Shown here piece by piece: positions 55,113 through 64,000 of a stretch of 64,000 nt of DNA (the stretch's first letter is position 1; each line of letters begins with the position of its first letter). The translations under genes were made by a program, and so were the position numbers. Origin of the DNA: Glebionis coronaria (Eukaryota > Streptophyta > Magnoliopsida > Asterales > Asteraceae). Below the pieces are notes generated by a model. The model had not been told where the DNA came from. It saw nothing but the letters and a program-made list of their open reading frames with translations, and did not search any database. The stretch covers positions 513,058,274 to 513,122,273 of the forward strand of contig CM046878.1 in NCBI GenBank assembly GCA_025667525.1. The letters are read 5' to 3'.

Positions 55113-55440
55113 TAGGAGCTTTCTCTGAGGTGGACCACCCGACTTGATTAGGGTCGGGAATCAGTACACCAAAGAATGGAAGTTCACGCATTTGAGCGAA
55201 TTCCAAATCGTGATCATCATCATCCTCTTCATCATCAATAGGCATGACGTGAGTAGTTGATACATGTGTTGGTTGAGAATTACTCTTTGAAGTTATATCT
55301 TGACCAATTGTAGGTGTAGATACATCTGGTTGTGCTTCATTTACTGGAGCGATAACGTCGTTGACCAGAGCTATTACTTCAGGTTCTGGAGCAACAATAC
55401 TTGGAGGAGTAAAATATTCATGAAAGAACGGGTGAAACAA
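55113..55440 (-). pseudogene. Copia2 integrase-RT linker
   Basis: The open piece 55102-55440 is low-complexity and acidic (IDDEEDDDDHDLEFAQMREL) with Pro/Val/Ala repeats, ending GWSTSEKAPT, where the hAT-like element begins. Equivalent to the variable spacer before RT in other copia polyproteins. No motif of its own. Confidence 0.65.
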
Positions 55441-55493
55441 CGTATCCCATTAATTCCTAGAAGGTGGTTTAAATGAAGATAAAGTAGGGTTGT

Positions 55494-56393
55494 TTAGGAC
55501 AAGACCAATGCTAATGTTACTGGGTCCCATTTCATGAAGTGCGGGTCAGAACTGCTTTGCTCAGAATCAATCGCCGTTAGCTCATCAAAATCAACATTCA
55601 TATTTTCGAGGATCTTGCGAGAATTACGATTATAGATTCGAAATGCCTTCTTTGTGGGTGCATAACCAATGAAAATACCAATATCAGCCTTTGGTTGAAG
55701 CTTTCTCAAATTGTCACCATCATTATTTGGATAGCAAAGAGAACCAAATACATGAAGATATGATAAATCTAGTACTTTTCCATGTACAAGCTCATAAGAA
55801 GTTTTACCATGGCGTTTTCGAATTAGTGACCGGTTTTGGGTGTAAACTGCTGTAGATACTCATTATGCCCATATAAACAATGGAACCTTTGCGTAAATCA
55901 ACATCGTTCGAGTAGCTTCCATAAGTGTTCATATTCACCTTTCAACGACACCATTTTGTTGTGGAGTGCGAGCAACGGATGTTTCATGAGATATTCCAAC
56001 TTCTTCATAATAATTACGCAAGATTTGATTCACAAATTCGATAATATTATCTGTAAGAATGCGTCGGACAGTAGTGTTGAGACGCACTTGAATCATCTTG
56101 AGAAATCCGATGATGACTTTAGGTGCCTCATCTTTTGTTGCAAGAAATTTCACCCATGTAAACTGAGAGTAATCATCCACCATGACGAGGATGTACTTTT
56201 TACCACTAAGACTTTCAACACGCATTGGCCCACAAAGATCCATATGCAACAGATAAAGTTTCTCTTGGTTAGTGTCTTCAGTCTTGGGTTTGTATGATTT
56301 CTTAGTGCTCTTCCACATTGTACACGCAGAACACAAATGGTCCTTGTGAAATTTAAGTTTAGGAAGACCACGGACAAGTTTGTTTTTCGCTAA
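55494..56393 (-). pseudogene. Copia2 integrase
   Basis: Zinc-binding remnant CSACTMWKSTKKSY; catalytic core with first Asp in LLHMDLCGPMRVESLSGKKY (about 56220-56260), YSQFTWVKFLATKDEAPKVI, second Asp in RRILTDNIIEFVNQ (TDNGTEFVN in relatives, so the Gly is lost), and ARTPQQNGVVER at the Glu side (about 55935-55970). A stop follows VVER. The C-terminal piece 55494-55709 reads KADIGIFIGYAPTKKAFRIY, the usual GYAPTKKAFRIYN motif. Inserts the cDNA into the genome in active relatives. Confidence 0.85.
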
Positions 56394-56825
56394 CTAATTA
56401 ATAGCGTCAAAGTTAAGATGAGATAACCGTCGATGCCATAACCATGACTTAGTCTTCGATGCTTTGGAGAGAAGACATACGGGAGAAGTGACCATCATGT
56501 CTTGTAGAGAAAAAGTATACAAATTATTCCCTCGAGTACCTTTCAAAAAATCTACCCCTTCCAAATTATGAATGAAGCAGGTATGCTCTCGAAGAGCAAC
56601 TTCTAGGTTTGAATCACAAAATTGTTCCACAGAAAATAAGTTGTGACCGAGACCTTTCACATAATACACTCTTGAAATAATAACATTCCTAATATGATAT
56701 TCACCATAACCCATTATTTTTTCAATATGATCATTTCTGAATGGAACCGTGCCAAGAAACTTGCTCACAAAATTTTTGAGCTGAGAGCGATCTCCGATCA
56801 TATGTTTGGAGCAACCAGAGTCCAA
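56394..56825 (-). pseudogene. Copia2 protease and GAG-pre-integrase
   Basis: Opens with MDSGCSKHMIGDRSQLKNFV, the DSG active site at the start, then YHIRNVIISRVYYVKGLGHN and LFSVEQFCDSNLEVALREHT. The GAG-pre-integrase part has LLSKASKTKSWLWHRRLSHLNF with the two His of the zinc-binding domain. A frameshift at about 56800-56825 separates it from the linker ending LFSVIWTLVAPNI, and a stop at 56394 separates it from integrase. Confidence 0.84.
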
Positions 56826-57418
56826 ATAACAGAGAACAATTTGGACAACCTGTTTTCAACAACAACAATAGACAAAGCATTGGAAACTATCGGCTCCGGA
56901 GTGTTAGCAAATACATATATAATATTATCAGAATTGCTAACATTTGTGTTATCCTTAGATTTCCGACATTTTCTAATGTGAGTTATACCAATAACAAGTT
57001 TTAATGTTCCAACTTTATGAAGTTTTAGATTTTTAGCGGGCACTACAATGGGAGTAGACCTATTTAAAGGACACTTGGTTCCTACAGTAGTGTTGGTGTT
57101 CCTAGTTAAAGGACACGCGTGTGTTTTGGTAGCCTTGGTACTCCTAGTTAAAGGGCACGTTTTCTTGGCTTTAGTGAGAGTGATCCTAGTTAAAGGGCAC
57201 ACATTTCCTACAATAGTGAAAGTTCTACCAGTGGGGCGCCACATCCAGCCAACTTGGGTTAACACTTTCCCAGTCGGTTTCCATTCTAAACCATTTTTAC
57301 GGGCATTCATCTCATTCACATGGTGAATAAGGCAAGAATCATGACGACTAGAAAACATACATTCATTAAAATTCCAACATTTCAAATTAGAATTCATAGT
57401 AGACTTAGAATGTTGCAC
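56826..57418 (-). pseudogene. Copia2 gag-protease linker with CPLTR repeats
   Basis: The open piece 56798-57418. It contains CSRHDSCLIHHV-type sequence (SSRHDSCLIHHVNEMNARKN) and WRPTGRTFTIVGNVCPLTRI, known neighbours of protease in this copia group. CPLTR is then repeated: NVCPLTRITLTK, TCPLTRSTKATK, ACPLTRNTNTTV, KCPLNRSTPIVV, four copies spaced about 14-15 residues (about 57050-57215). I remember a single copy in related proteins, so this looks like a local tandem expansion. No enzymatic role is evident. Confidence 0.7.
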
Positions 57419-57430
57419 AACCGCAGTTCC

Positions 57431-59880
57431 TTAAGGTTTAGTTACATGATTCTTTTTATTCAAAACAGAAATAACATTCTTTGGGTGGGCTTCTACATTC
57501 TTCTTCACTTGACTACTAGAGGAGGGCAAGATCCTATTCTTCTTTGTATTTCCATTGAGCTTAGATCTTTGAGCATTAGTAGCTTTGATTACTCTTGTAG
57601 AAGGCAACACGGGAACATTAGAAGCGTGTTTTGATTGTGCCTTATCCTTGGTGACTAATGTTTGAGATGGTTTAGTCCTAGGGCCCTTGTTAAGTGGCGT
57701 GACAGCTATGAGGTTCCTTTTGAGTGCACTAGAGGATGATGTTGAGATGATGGCTGTGTTATCCACAACATTCTTACCTTTTAGGGTACGAAGTGTTTCC
57801 TTTAACTCAGCCAACGCCAAATTTTTATCACAAATTTGTTCCCTCAAATGAGATATTTCCATGGACTTTTGATTCAGTCGTTCAACCAATGATTGAGTCT
57901 GTGCAGTGGTATTAGCACATGCGGTCTTTACTGAATCGAAAAGTTGTGTATTTTTCTGTTTTAAGTTATCAACTTTGGACAAAATCTTGGAAACTCGATT
58001 ATCGTGATCAAGTTTAAAATTCTCGGCGGCCTAAAGTACGTTCACACTATTAATCTCCTTAGATTTCTCTATGTCTATTGGCAATGATTTAGCAACCTTA
58101 TCACTTGTTTAACGCTGTAATGTTTCAAAAATCTCCTTCATAGATTGGTTCTCACATTCAAGTGAAAGACAATGTTTTTGAATCTCATCAAAACGTTTTG
58201 AAAGTGAAGTATAAGAATCTTGAATCTTTAAAAATTCAGCGTCAGATTTGTGACAAGTACTATCTACCACATTATCCACAGATTCAACATTATGCACAAT
58301 AGAATCATTATCAACACTATTATTCACACAGACGAAAACAATATCATACAACATCACTTGCTTCAGAAGCTGATCATTTTTCTGTAAAATACGTTCCATT
58401 TCAACTAAACCGTTTTCATAAGCATCATCCATTTCATTGAAAACACGTTTAACTTATTTAATTCCAAAACCAAATTGCGATCGATATTGCTAAAACATGC
58501 TTTAATATTATCCACAAACAGAACAATTTCATCTCGAAACGCAGTTCTAGTGTGTTCAAAATCCCATTCACCTTCTGTTATGGTTGAAGCCGTCGTACCT
58601 TCCTTAATGACCTTGTCGAAATCAGCAAAGTGTTGGTGCAACGCATTTAAGCTATTAGACACCTTACTTAGTGGTGGAATTAAATTAGTTAAATCCTTTT
58701 TGACAAGTGTAGGAGACGTACTAGAATGGTTTTCATTTGAAAAACTTTGACGCGCACATGCTGATAATTGAGATGATTCCTTTTGTAGTCTAAAGCGGGT
58801 CTTTTTGTCAAGTTGATCTTTATTATGCTTTACATAATCAAACTTAGGGAATTTTAAAAGCATTTTTGATCGATTTTTTGTTATAAGTGGCACTAATTCC
58901 GCAATCACGAACATAGGGAGCCTCTTGCGATTTACCAATTTAGGTGACATCATAAAGACAAGGAATATATTCCTGAGTTTTTTTGCATAACCGAGATTAG
59001 GTGGTAAATCTTGAAGACGCTTAAGTTCTAGTTCTTTAAATGATTTAGTTAAAAGGTGAACCTTTTTTTGTGGAATCGTATTGTTTTAAAAGTTGTTGTT
59101 CTTTGAATTTAGGAAGTTTGGTAGCATTAATTTTTTATTCAAACTTTTTAGACTCGAGAGCTTCGAAATCCGTTTTAAGTTTCTGAAAATTATTTACAAC
59201 CGACTCTTTTTCTTTTAGTTCATTGGAAAGAGTAGCTTTTAATGATTCTATTTCTTTTAAGTGTTCAATCTTTTCAAAATGAAATTGGTCAAATTCAGAA
59301 TAAGTTATTTTATCTGCTTGAGGACCATTTCAAAAGCTTTGACCTTTTCCTTATACAGTGCAAGCTCAACGGTTAGATTGGCATTCATATCTATGGTTTG
59401 TCGGACAACCACATTCATATTATCAATTATATGTTTAGGCACCATTACAAATCATGTTGAGCATAAGATTCCATACCCGTCGTAGCATTTGGTTGAGGTT
59501 CACTCAAATGTGTAGGATTGGATACCACATCATTTGAGTTACTATTTCCCAAATGCTGTTCGAGGTTGTTATTTTCATGCCCAACTTGATGTGGGTTATC
59601 ATAATCAAGATTGGATGTGGTTGGTACCTCACTTACGACATTGGAACCGTAGTGAGAAAGATTTGCAACGAGAGCAGTTTAGGCTGAGTGAATGTCATCA
59701 CAATCTTAATCATATGCATCAAGATCATCCGCTTGACATGCTGCATTAGAAGTAGAGACGACTACAATGCCTTCATTATCTGTTGCCCCTGGGTATGCAA
59801 GAAATGCTAATTCAACTGAATCCAAAATCTTCTCTTTTGATTGAGCGTCGACCAAATACATCTTTTCCCGAAACCACGTT
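57431..59880 (-). pseudogene. Copia2 coiled-coil region between gag and protease
   Basis: Open pieces 58405-58953, 58109-58432 and 57431-57982, plus a stop-rich Lys/Leu-rich stretch to about 59880. Heptad-like sequences such as MERILQKNDQLLKQVMLYDI and SLVERLNQKSMEISHLREQI suggest long coiled coils. The 57431-57982 piece ends in a basic Ser/Lys-rich tail (RSKLNGNTKKNRILPSSSSQ). Related copia elements carry a similar long coiled-coil spacer here. Its role in particle assembly is a guess. Confidence 0.65.
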
Positions 59881-61262
59881 GAATCCCTTCTCCTTTTCGG
59901 TTAAGTGCATTGCCTAGCCATATGACCTTGTCCTCGACAATTGTAGCAAGTCACAACCTTTTAAGGACTAATAGGGCTTCCATTTCCACTAACTTGAGAA
60001 TTCGCAGCTTGAGCATTCATGGTCCTTGTAGTTGGTCTATATGAGTTTTGCATTTCTTGAATGGATTGCACCATCACTTGACCGTCTTGAATAGTGGCTT
60101 GTTGGCGAGGATTTAAAGAAGTTCGGAGCTGATTGTTCGTTGGTGGAAAACCTCTAGTTGCTACAAGTTTTGACAAGTAGGCAGTGAGATGGTTCAAGAC
60201 ATCAGTTGGCGTATCATTTGGAGTAAAGACCGGTGCTTGAATTAGTGGAAGTTCATTGGAATAGAAGACGTGTGCTTGTGATGCTCCAATTGGAAAATAT
60301 CATTGCTGAGAAGTATAGCCCATTGGAGAAGTGATAGCTTGTGATGGTGATGCCTGATGTGTTGGTTGTGGTGGATAAGGCTGTTGAAGAACACTTTGTT
60401 GAAATGCTTGTTATGTCATCATTAGTGGTTGATAAGATTGTTGTTGTGGTTGCTGATATGTGTGTGGTGGTTGCTGCAAGTATGATGGTTGTTGATAAGT
60501 GTAAGCCAAGTTTTGTTGAGGAGTCATTTGTTGAGAAGCATACATGGCAAGTGGATCATGGACTTGAGGTGTTGACAATCGAGCCTTGATCACGTGGCAT
60601 TCGTGTTGTTTAAGAAAAGTTTGAAGTTGATCCACGTTGGTTTGATGCAAATTCTTAGCCAATTTAACAGCCGTCACGTATTTTCCCCATTCGGGAGGGA
60701 GAGTATTCAAATACTTGGTGTTTAACTGAAACGTCAAAATTTTCATGTCATAGATATTGAGCTCATTCAACAACAGAGTGAATCTCAAATAGTAATTATT
60801 GGGAGTCTCCCCGGGAATATAGACGAACTTATCAAACGAATCATATAGCTTACACTCTCATTCTTGTTGAGTTAACGAGGTGCCTTGCATTAAAACACGA
60901 ATTATATCCCATAACTCTTTGGCATTTTTATGTCCACTTACGAGTTTGTAGACATCTGGAGGAAGGGCTTGGAGAATGATGTTTGCCTCTTGCTTATCAT
61001 ACTTATCTTGAATCTTCATATCTCCGGTCAATTCACGCGTTGTGAGAGGACGAGTAACTGCACCTTCCGTCACAGTACCATAAACTAATGGTCCATTTAG
61101 AAACGATGCCCAAATGAGATGTCCATTTTCTTTATTCAACATATAAAGTTCGAATCTAGATGCCCAATCCTCATAAATTGTCTTAACCAACATTGGTGGA
61201 CGATTATCCGTACCCGAGAGGATGGACTTATCCATAAGAGTTATGTACTCTGTGTACTTCAT
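59881..61262 (-). pseudogene. Copia2 gag with zinc knuckle
   Basis: Start at 61262 (MKYTEYITLMDKSILSGTDN). The UBN2-type core includes VKTIYEDWASRFELYMLNKE, MKIQDKYDKQEANIILQALP and DVYKLVSGHKNAKELWDIIR, stop at 60858. It continues with FTLLLNELNIYDMKILTFQL, LNTLPPEWGKYVTAVKLAKN (60411-60788), a Gln/Tyr/Pro-rich region with YQQP repeats, then the piece 59961-60197. A clean CCHC knuckle CYNCRGQGHMARQC lies at about 59905-59950. Three or more stops. Forms the capsid in active relatives. Confidence 0.86.
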
Positions 61263-62473
61263 TTTGATAAGTAAAGATTTACAAATGTTGATCGAACAAG
61301 GAGAGAAAGTAAATGTGCTTGTTGTAGAAAATACGAAGTTTTACTAATCGTGGAGAAACCGAGAAATAAATTCGCGGGATTTTACAAACCACCGATTAAA
61401 CTGTAAATATTCCAAAGTTCGTGTGTTGTAATCGACAAAAGTTGTTAAAATCCCCTAACAATGTCTTCTTGAGAAACCAAAAACTCCTAGACCAAATAAC
61501 TCACGAGTTTGTTAAAAGTTTTCAAAATAACGTTTTTGAAAAATTTCTAACACTTAATTTCGGAATATGTAAGTTCCAAGATGTCGGAATAATGCTCTTC
61601 AAAGATGTCGGAATAAAGCTTGAGGATTTCGGAATCAAAGAGTTCAGAATGCTCAATGCTCAATTAACAATTCGGAATCCCAAACAAGTAAGGATTTCGG
61701 AATACTGGAATCCAGAATCTAATACCACGAAATCCGGAATAAAGGAATCCGGAATACAATCACTAAAGATTTCTGAATATGAGATTCCGGAATGCAAGAT
61801 TTCGGAATCTCAAAATAAGAGTATAAATTCGGAATCCAATACAAGAATTCGGAATCCAATACAAAGATTTCGGAATCTTGCTGCGTGATAATTTCGGAAT
61901 GTTGTAGAACCTAATAATCCGGAATATCCAAGAATCCAAAATCCCGAATCTACCAAAACCCGAAATACTAAACGCCAAGTAAAGAATTCGGAATCTAATA
62001 CAAAGAATTCGGAATCCTATACAAAGATTTCAGAATGCCACCTTTTCAAAAGATTTTGGAATGTCCTAGAATGAAGATTTCGGCATACCTTATTCACAAA
62101 TATTTCGTACTTAAGATGTCGGAATCACAAATCCGGAATAACTACAAATCTAAATCCGGAATCTAAACTCCAAAACCAAATCCGGAATCGTTCACTAAAG
62201 AAAGATTTCGGAATAATCAAATATTCTGAAATTATACCACAGCCAAGTTTCTCGGACAAAACTGATCCAAACCAAAATCTTATGCCCAAAAATGATCTGA
62301 ACACCAAAATTTTTTGTGTTTTTAGCCAAAGTAACTATACCAAATCTCTACCACAACTATGTAGATGATTTGTGTCAAGATTAAACCATAAAAACCAAAA
62401 AAAAATAGATCGAATGATTTAGATTAAAAACACACGAGATGTTTAACACAAACACATAAACAATACAATCATC
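61263..62473 (-). other. Copia2 5' untranslated leader
   Basis: About 1.2 kb between primer site and gag start, unusually long for a copia element. Its centre is the motif array at 61555-62235; the rest is AT-rich without coding signal. Small frames on both strands across the array are repeat artefacts. Confidence 0.65.
61555..62235 (-). repeat. GATTCCGAAATC-type motif array in copia2 leader
   Basis: About 35 copies, read on the plus strand as ATTTCGGAATC, AATTCGGAATC, ATCCGGAAT(A/C) and GATGTCGGAAT, spaced mostly 12-25 bp. On the element's own strand the core is GATTCCG(A/G)A(A/T)T. It is close to the ATTCCGGATC and ATTCCGATAG arrays of the gypsy-type LTRs B and C although the element belongs to another superfamily. 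Confidence 0.85.
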
Positions 62474-62491
62474 CCATGGCTCTTGATACTA
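62474..62491 (-). other. Copia2 primer binding site (initiator tRNA-Met, degenerate)
   Basis: The minus strand reads TAGTATCAAGAGCCATGG, two bases from the LTR end. It resembles TGGTATCAAGAGCC-type copia sites with G-to-A at the second base. Confidence 0.7.
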
Positions 62492-62493
62492 TT

Positions 62494-62823
62494 TGTAGGA
62501 TTATGTAAATCTTGCTTAGTCTAGAGAGAGAGTAGAGATAAAAAGATGGTGAGAATCACACACACACTTTAGAGAGAGAAAGTAATATTTCACACTTTAC
62601 TGTGTGTTTATTATGAGAAACCACACCCTCTCCATCAAAGGAGAGGGTTTATATACCCAAGCCTTGTGATGGGCTTGGGCTTACATGTTGTGCTGCCGAT
62701 TTACATATGATGGACCGAGCTTAGCCTTGTTTGTTAAGTAATAGTAAGACTAACTACGAGCTACAACTTAGACTATTGTTGGAGTGACCGATCCTTTCTA
62801 ATAAGTAAAACGTATTTCCAACA
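62494..62823 (-). repeat. Probable copia2 5' LTR (about 330 bp)
   Basis: Starts TGTAGGATTATG next to the primer site; the right end ATTTCCAACA at 62823 is chosen only because it gives CA and a typical short length. A TATA box (TATATAAA on the minus strand, 62648-62655) with an adjacent hairpin supports promoter function. No second copy was found in the window, so the outer boundary is uncertain. Confidence 0.5.
62625..62655 (-). promoter_or_regulatory. TATA box with adjacent hairpin, copia2 LTR
   Basis: On the minus strand TATATAAA (62648-62655) runs straight into ACCCTCTCC (62640-62648), a 6-base loop (62634-62639) and GGAGAGGGT (62625-62633), a perfect 9-bp stem. Same arrangement as in element C. 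Confidence 0.6.
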
Positions 62824-64000
62824 TGAAGCTAATTGTTCCAAGAGAATTTATATTTTCTGTGCCTGCGCTTAAACCAAATGAATGAATTTTTCATAATCTT
62901 ATCCATAATATCGATTGTTTAGAGGGATGTCGAAAGAAGATTGAATCATTGTTGAAATTTCCATAGAGATTAGAAAACAACTCCAAGGATAATGGAAACA
63001 ATCTCTATGTTCTCTGTGGAGAATGTCTATGATCTGAGTGTTCAAGAACTTCTAGTTCTGTGATGAGAGAAAAACCAATTCGAGCCATTGGAAAGTCTTT
63101 AACCAAACGAAAGTATCAAAAGAGTAAGTACATAAAATGTGATCCATCATTTAAAAAGAATACGTACAAGCATGACATAGAATAGATTGTATCTCAATAC
63201 CCTTATTGCTTAAGTTTCATCTTGTGGGTAACTTGTTGCGAAGAGCACGCCAAAAAAAGATAATTCTTTTTTCGAGATGTATTGACACCATATTGTCTAG
63301 GGCTCAAAATCTGGCAAAAGAAGGTAATCAATATGTTAACGCAGATTCGTGAACAAACATGTTTGACCAATCAAGAGTTAAAAGTCGTTCATCTTTATCC
63401 TCAATGAGTTGCACATTGAAAATAATATTAAAAGATTTGAGAGATCAGTGTAAGTGATACCACCACCAATTGGACGAGACTGGCTTCACGTCCAAACATC
63501 ATTCCGATGATACTGAATGAGACCACCTTTATTTTCTTCAAGACGGAACAACCTTTGAAACTGTGTTGGGTCAGTATTTACTGACCCTGAAGCAACTCTA
63601 GGATTTGAATATAAAATCCCCCTAAGTGGTTTACGTTCAGCAGAAAGGTGTCTCTCTTGAAGCATGGCCAGAGGAACAATGATTCCTACTGAAGAATGTT
63701 TTGCTGAAGGATGTTCAGCTTTCCTCTTCCAGTGAACTTAGAAGACAAAGGAGTCTTTGCTTCAAATACTAGGCGGTCTAGTTGCTGAAGAACAACTCCA
63801 AAAGAAGAGCTTTCAATTCAGTTTGGTTTGACAATACCAAACTGAATAATGTCGATCTCCTCTAGAATACTAAAGTTACTTCAGTATTCTGAAGGTTTAC
63901 ATTAGGCGGGAAAGATTACTTTAAGTCAAAGTAGGTTGCTTGTATAGTTAGATATAAGTACAACCTTTATCTTTTCCTAGAATAGTTTATTAAGTACTTT
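62824..64000. other. Right-end noncoding region
   Basis: 1.2 kb without a supported gene on either strand. The last 450 bp contain three inverted repeats: GGGTCAGTA-TT-TACTGACCC (63568-63587), TTCAGTTTGGT/ACCAAACTGAA (63817-63846) and GAATACT/AGTATTC (63865-63889). Repeated CTGAAG words accompany them. This may be the LTR or untranslated part of another retroelement running off the window, but no primer site or LTR end is visible. Confidence 0.45.

Larger units (their letters stand above)
49671..62823 (-). mobile_element. Copia2: Ty1/copia retrotransposon, interrupted twice
   Basis: Read right to left: probable 5' LTR (62494 to about 62823), primer site (62474-62491), a 1.2-kb leader with a motif array, gag with zinc knuckle, a long coiled-coil linker, protease DSGCS, integrase, RT with YVDD, RNase H ending at 49671. 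A solo LTR (50497-53374) splits RT from RNase H and a hAT-like element (54269-55104) splits the integrase-RT linker; both left target duplications. Numerous stops. The 3' LTR was not recognised. The style matches copia elements I associate with Asteraceae. Confidence 0.85.

Noticed and set aside
61555..62235. Copia2 leader array as a satellite DNA unrelated to the element
   Set aside because: It lies exactly between primer site and gag with no boundary signals, has irregular spacing, and mirrors the position of leader arrays in other elements.
1..64000. CRISPR arrays, bacterial operons, tRNA or rRNA genes
   Set aside because: No regular repeat-spacer structure, no Shine-Dalgarno-led gene clusters and no tRNA-like or rRNA-like sequence seen; the content is that of a plant nuclear genome.

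Overview
The window looks like a stretch of plant (eudicot) nuclear heterochromatin made almost entirely of nested LTR retrotransposons. It is AT-rich, I found no host gene, tRNA, rRNA or CRISPR array, and every substantial reading frame belongs to a mobile element. Several protein motifs (a copia element with a downstream LMYPRFLQ reading frame, gag with M(M)ELLQAPTEGYGEAIVIP, acidic frames with FDPG motifs) are ones I remember from Asteraceae repeats such as Tanacetum and Artemisia. That placement is from memory and moderately confident.

Left part, 1-20472. A copia element (copia1, minus strand) forms the base. Its 3' ORF, RT-RNase H, integrase, protease and distal gag lie at 11.9-20.47 kb. 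Near 11.86 kb it is invaded by a minus-strand Athila-like gypsy element (E1) with an unusually long 4.22 kb LTR (7642-11863). E1 is itself cut inside RNase H at 2700 by a plus-strand element (X), of which the 3' tail and 3' LTR (897-2699) are visible.

Middle, 20473-46018. A plus-strand gypsy-type element D (target duplication CTACT) splits copia1 gag. D contains two further insertions of the same superfamily: B (25813-33368, duplication GCAAC) and C (34902-43813, duplication GTCCC). D and C encode gag, a retropepsin-like domain and an acidic tail, but no reverse transcriptase, RNase H or integrase. B encodes only a cysteine-rich zinc-knuckle plus acidic protein. B, C, D and X share a long 3' noncoding region, a tRNA-Asp-like primer site (where visible) and LTRs of 1.7-1.9 kb, so they look like a non-autonomous family mobilised in trans, perhaps by an Athila-like partner.

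Right part, 46019-64000. First come the proximal gag, primer site and 476-bp 5' LTR of copia1 (to 47357), then an unresolved noncoding stretch, then a second minus-strand copia element (copia2, 49671 to about 62823). Copia2 is interrupted by a 2878-bp solo LTR (50497-53374, duplication AGATG) and an 836-bp hAT-like element (54269-55104, 8-bp duplication GACCGTAG). The last 1.2 kb is noncoding and hairpin-rich.

The most striking non-gene signal is a block of short TTCCG/CGATC-type motifs, often in inverted pairs, in the transcribed leader part of each LTR (X, B, C, D) and again in the leader of the unrelated copia2. Hairpins next to the TATA box and a conserved hairpin at the LTR 5' terminus add to this. 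All protein calls rest on motif reading. No database search was possible.
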